Positions 5,396 through 5,749 of a stretch of 5,749 bases of DNA are shown here, one piece after another. Source of the DNA: Bacilli bacterium (GTDB lineage Bacteria; Bacillota_I; Bacilli_A; RF39; UBA660); contig CAAGEE010000005.1 of the NCBI GenBank assembly GCA_900768815.1, positions 1 to 5,749 of the forward strand, read 5' to 3'. The notes beneath the pieces are model-generated. The model ran no database searches. It saw nothing but the letters and a program-made list of their open reading frames with translations, and was not told the DNA's origin. Numbering within the stretch: the first letter of the stretch is position 1; each line of letters opens with the position of its first letter. Position numbers and translations under genes: made by a program.

Positions 5396-5749
5396 GTGAA
5401 TAAAAAAGAATATTTAAGTGAAGAAAAGTATCAAAAGATAAAAAAAATACTAATTACTTTAGGATTTATTTCCCTTGCTGTTGGAGTTATATTATTGGTT
5501 TTGGCTATTTTAGTAAAAGTTCCTGAAGAACCTTCATTAGGTGATCCAAATTGGTGGGGAAATAGCAAAATCAGTAGTGATGCTGAAAGTAAAAAAGCGT
5601 TATTGTTTTTCTTTTCATTTGTATTTGGTATAATGCTTCCTGCTATGTTATTTGGAACGGCTTATAAACGAGAAATAAAAGCGTTTAATACTCAACAAGA
5701 AATGCCTGTTAAACAAGAAACTATTGAAAAAATGGCACCATCTGTTGGA
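5396..5749 (+). CDS. Predicted two-helix membrane protein, 3' truncated by window edge
   Basis: The reading frame is open from a GTG at 5396 to the end of the window (118 residues seen). AAAGGAG at 5381-5387 sits eight bases before the GTG, making this start convincing. The protein begins MNKKEYLSEEKYQKIKK, a charged cytoplasmic-looking segment. It then has a hydrophobic helix at about 18-40, a polar loop of about 27 residues with PNWWGN, a second helix at about 68-90, and a charged tail running off the edge. The basic residues before helix 1 and after helix 2 (YKREIK) suggest both ends are cytoplasmic and the loop is outside. I recognise no named family. The second half is missing, so a C-terminal domain may lie outside the window. 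Confidence 0.8.
   Translation, partial: MNKKEYLSEEKYQKIKKILITLGFISLAVGVILLVLAILVKVPEEPSLGDPNWWGNSKISSDAESKKALLFFFSFVFGIMLPAMLFGTAYKREIKAFNTQQEMPVKQETIEKMAPSVG

Noticed and set aside
1..5749. CRISPR array, insertion sequence ends, integrase or phage genes
   Set aside because: No regularly spaced repeats, no transposase-like reading frame and no long terminal inverted repeats are visible on either strand.

Overview
The window is AT-rich bacterial DNA from a low-GC Gram-positive lineage (Bacillota/Mycoplasmatota type). The main evidence is a PolC-type replicative DNA polymerase, an enzyme typical of these bacteria, together with AAAGGAG-like ribosome binding sites, U-tract terminators and CCA-encoding tRNA genes of Bacillus/Mycoplasma type. 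Tryptophan is encoded by TGG and no in-frame TGA is needed to keep the genes open, so there is no sign of the mycoplasma code. I cannot name the genus.

Layout, all genes on the + strand: (1) 1-3147, the C-terminal three quarters of polC, cut by the left edge. (2) 3148-3337, an intergenic region with no clear terminator but two tandem promoters, each a perfect TTGACA-N17-TATAAT with an extended -10 TG. They drive (3) an unrecognised 139-residue protein (3338-3757) closed by a strong terminator. (4) 3821-4069, a two-gene tRNA operon with its own promoter: a CAT-anticodon tRNA that looks like the minor isoleucine tRNA Ile2 rather than Met, then tRNA-Leu(TAG), then a hairpin terminator. (5) 4100-5065, a 321-residue protein whose C-terminal third looks like an ASCH domain fused to an unrecognised basic, aromatic-rich N-terminal region, followed by a short terminator. 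(6) 5066-5395, a very AT-rich stretch with a doubtful 74-codon ORF whose only upstream start lies inside that terminator, then a promoter. (7) 5396-5749, the start of a two-helix membrane protein with a GTG start, cut by the right edge.

The genes appear to be separate transcription units, not one pathway: the 139-residue gene, the tRNA pair and the final membrane gene each have their own promoter. The usual rimP-nusA genes downstream of polC in Bacillus are absent. The segment after the tRNAs (ASCH gene plus decayed-looking ORF) is poorer in GC than polC and has the look of accessory DNA next to a tRNA locus, although no integrase, direct repeat or attachment site is visible. I found no CRISPR array, insertion sequence or clear defence system. 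The least explained items are the ASCH fusion protein and the strongly promoted 139-residue protein.
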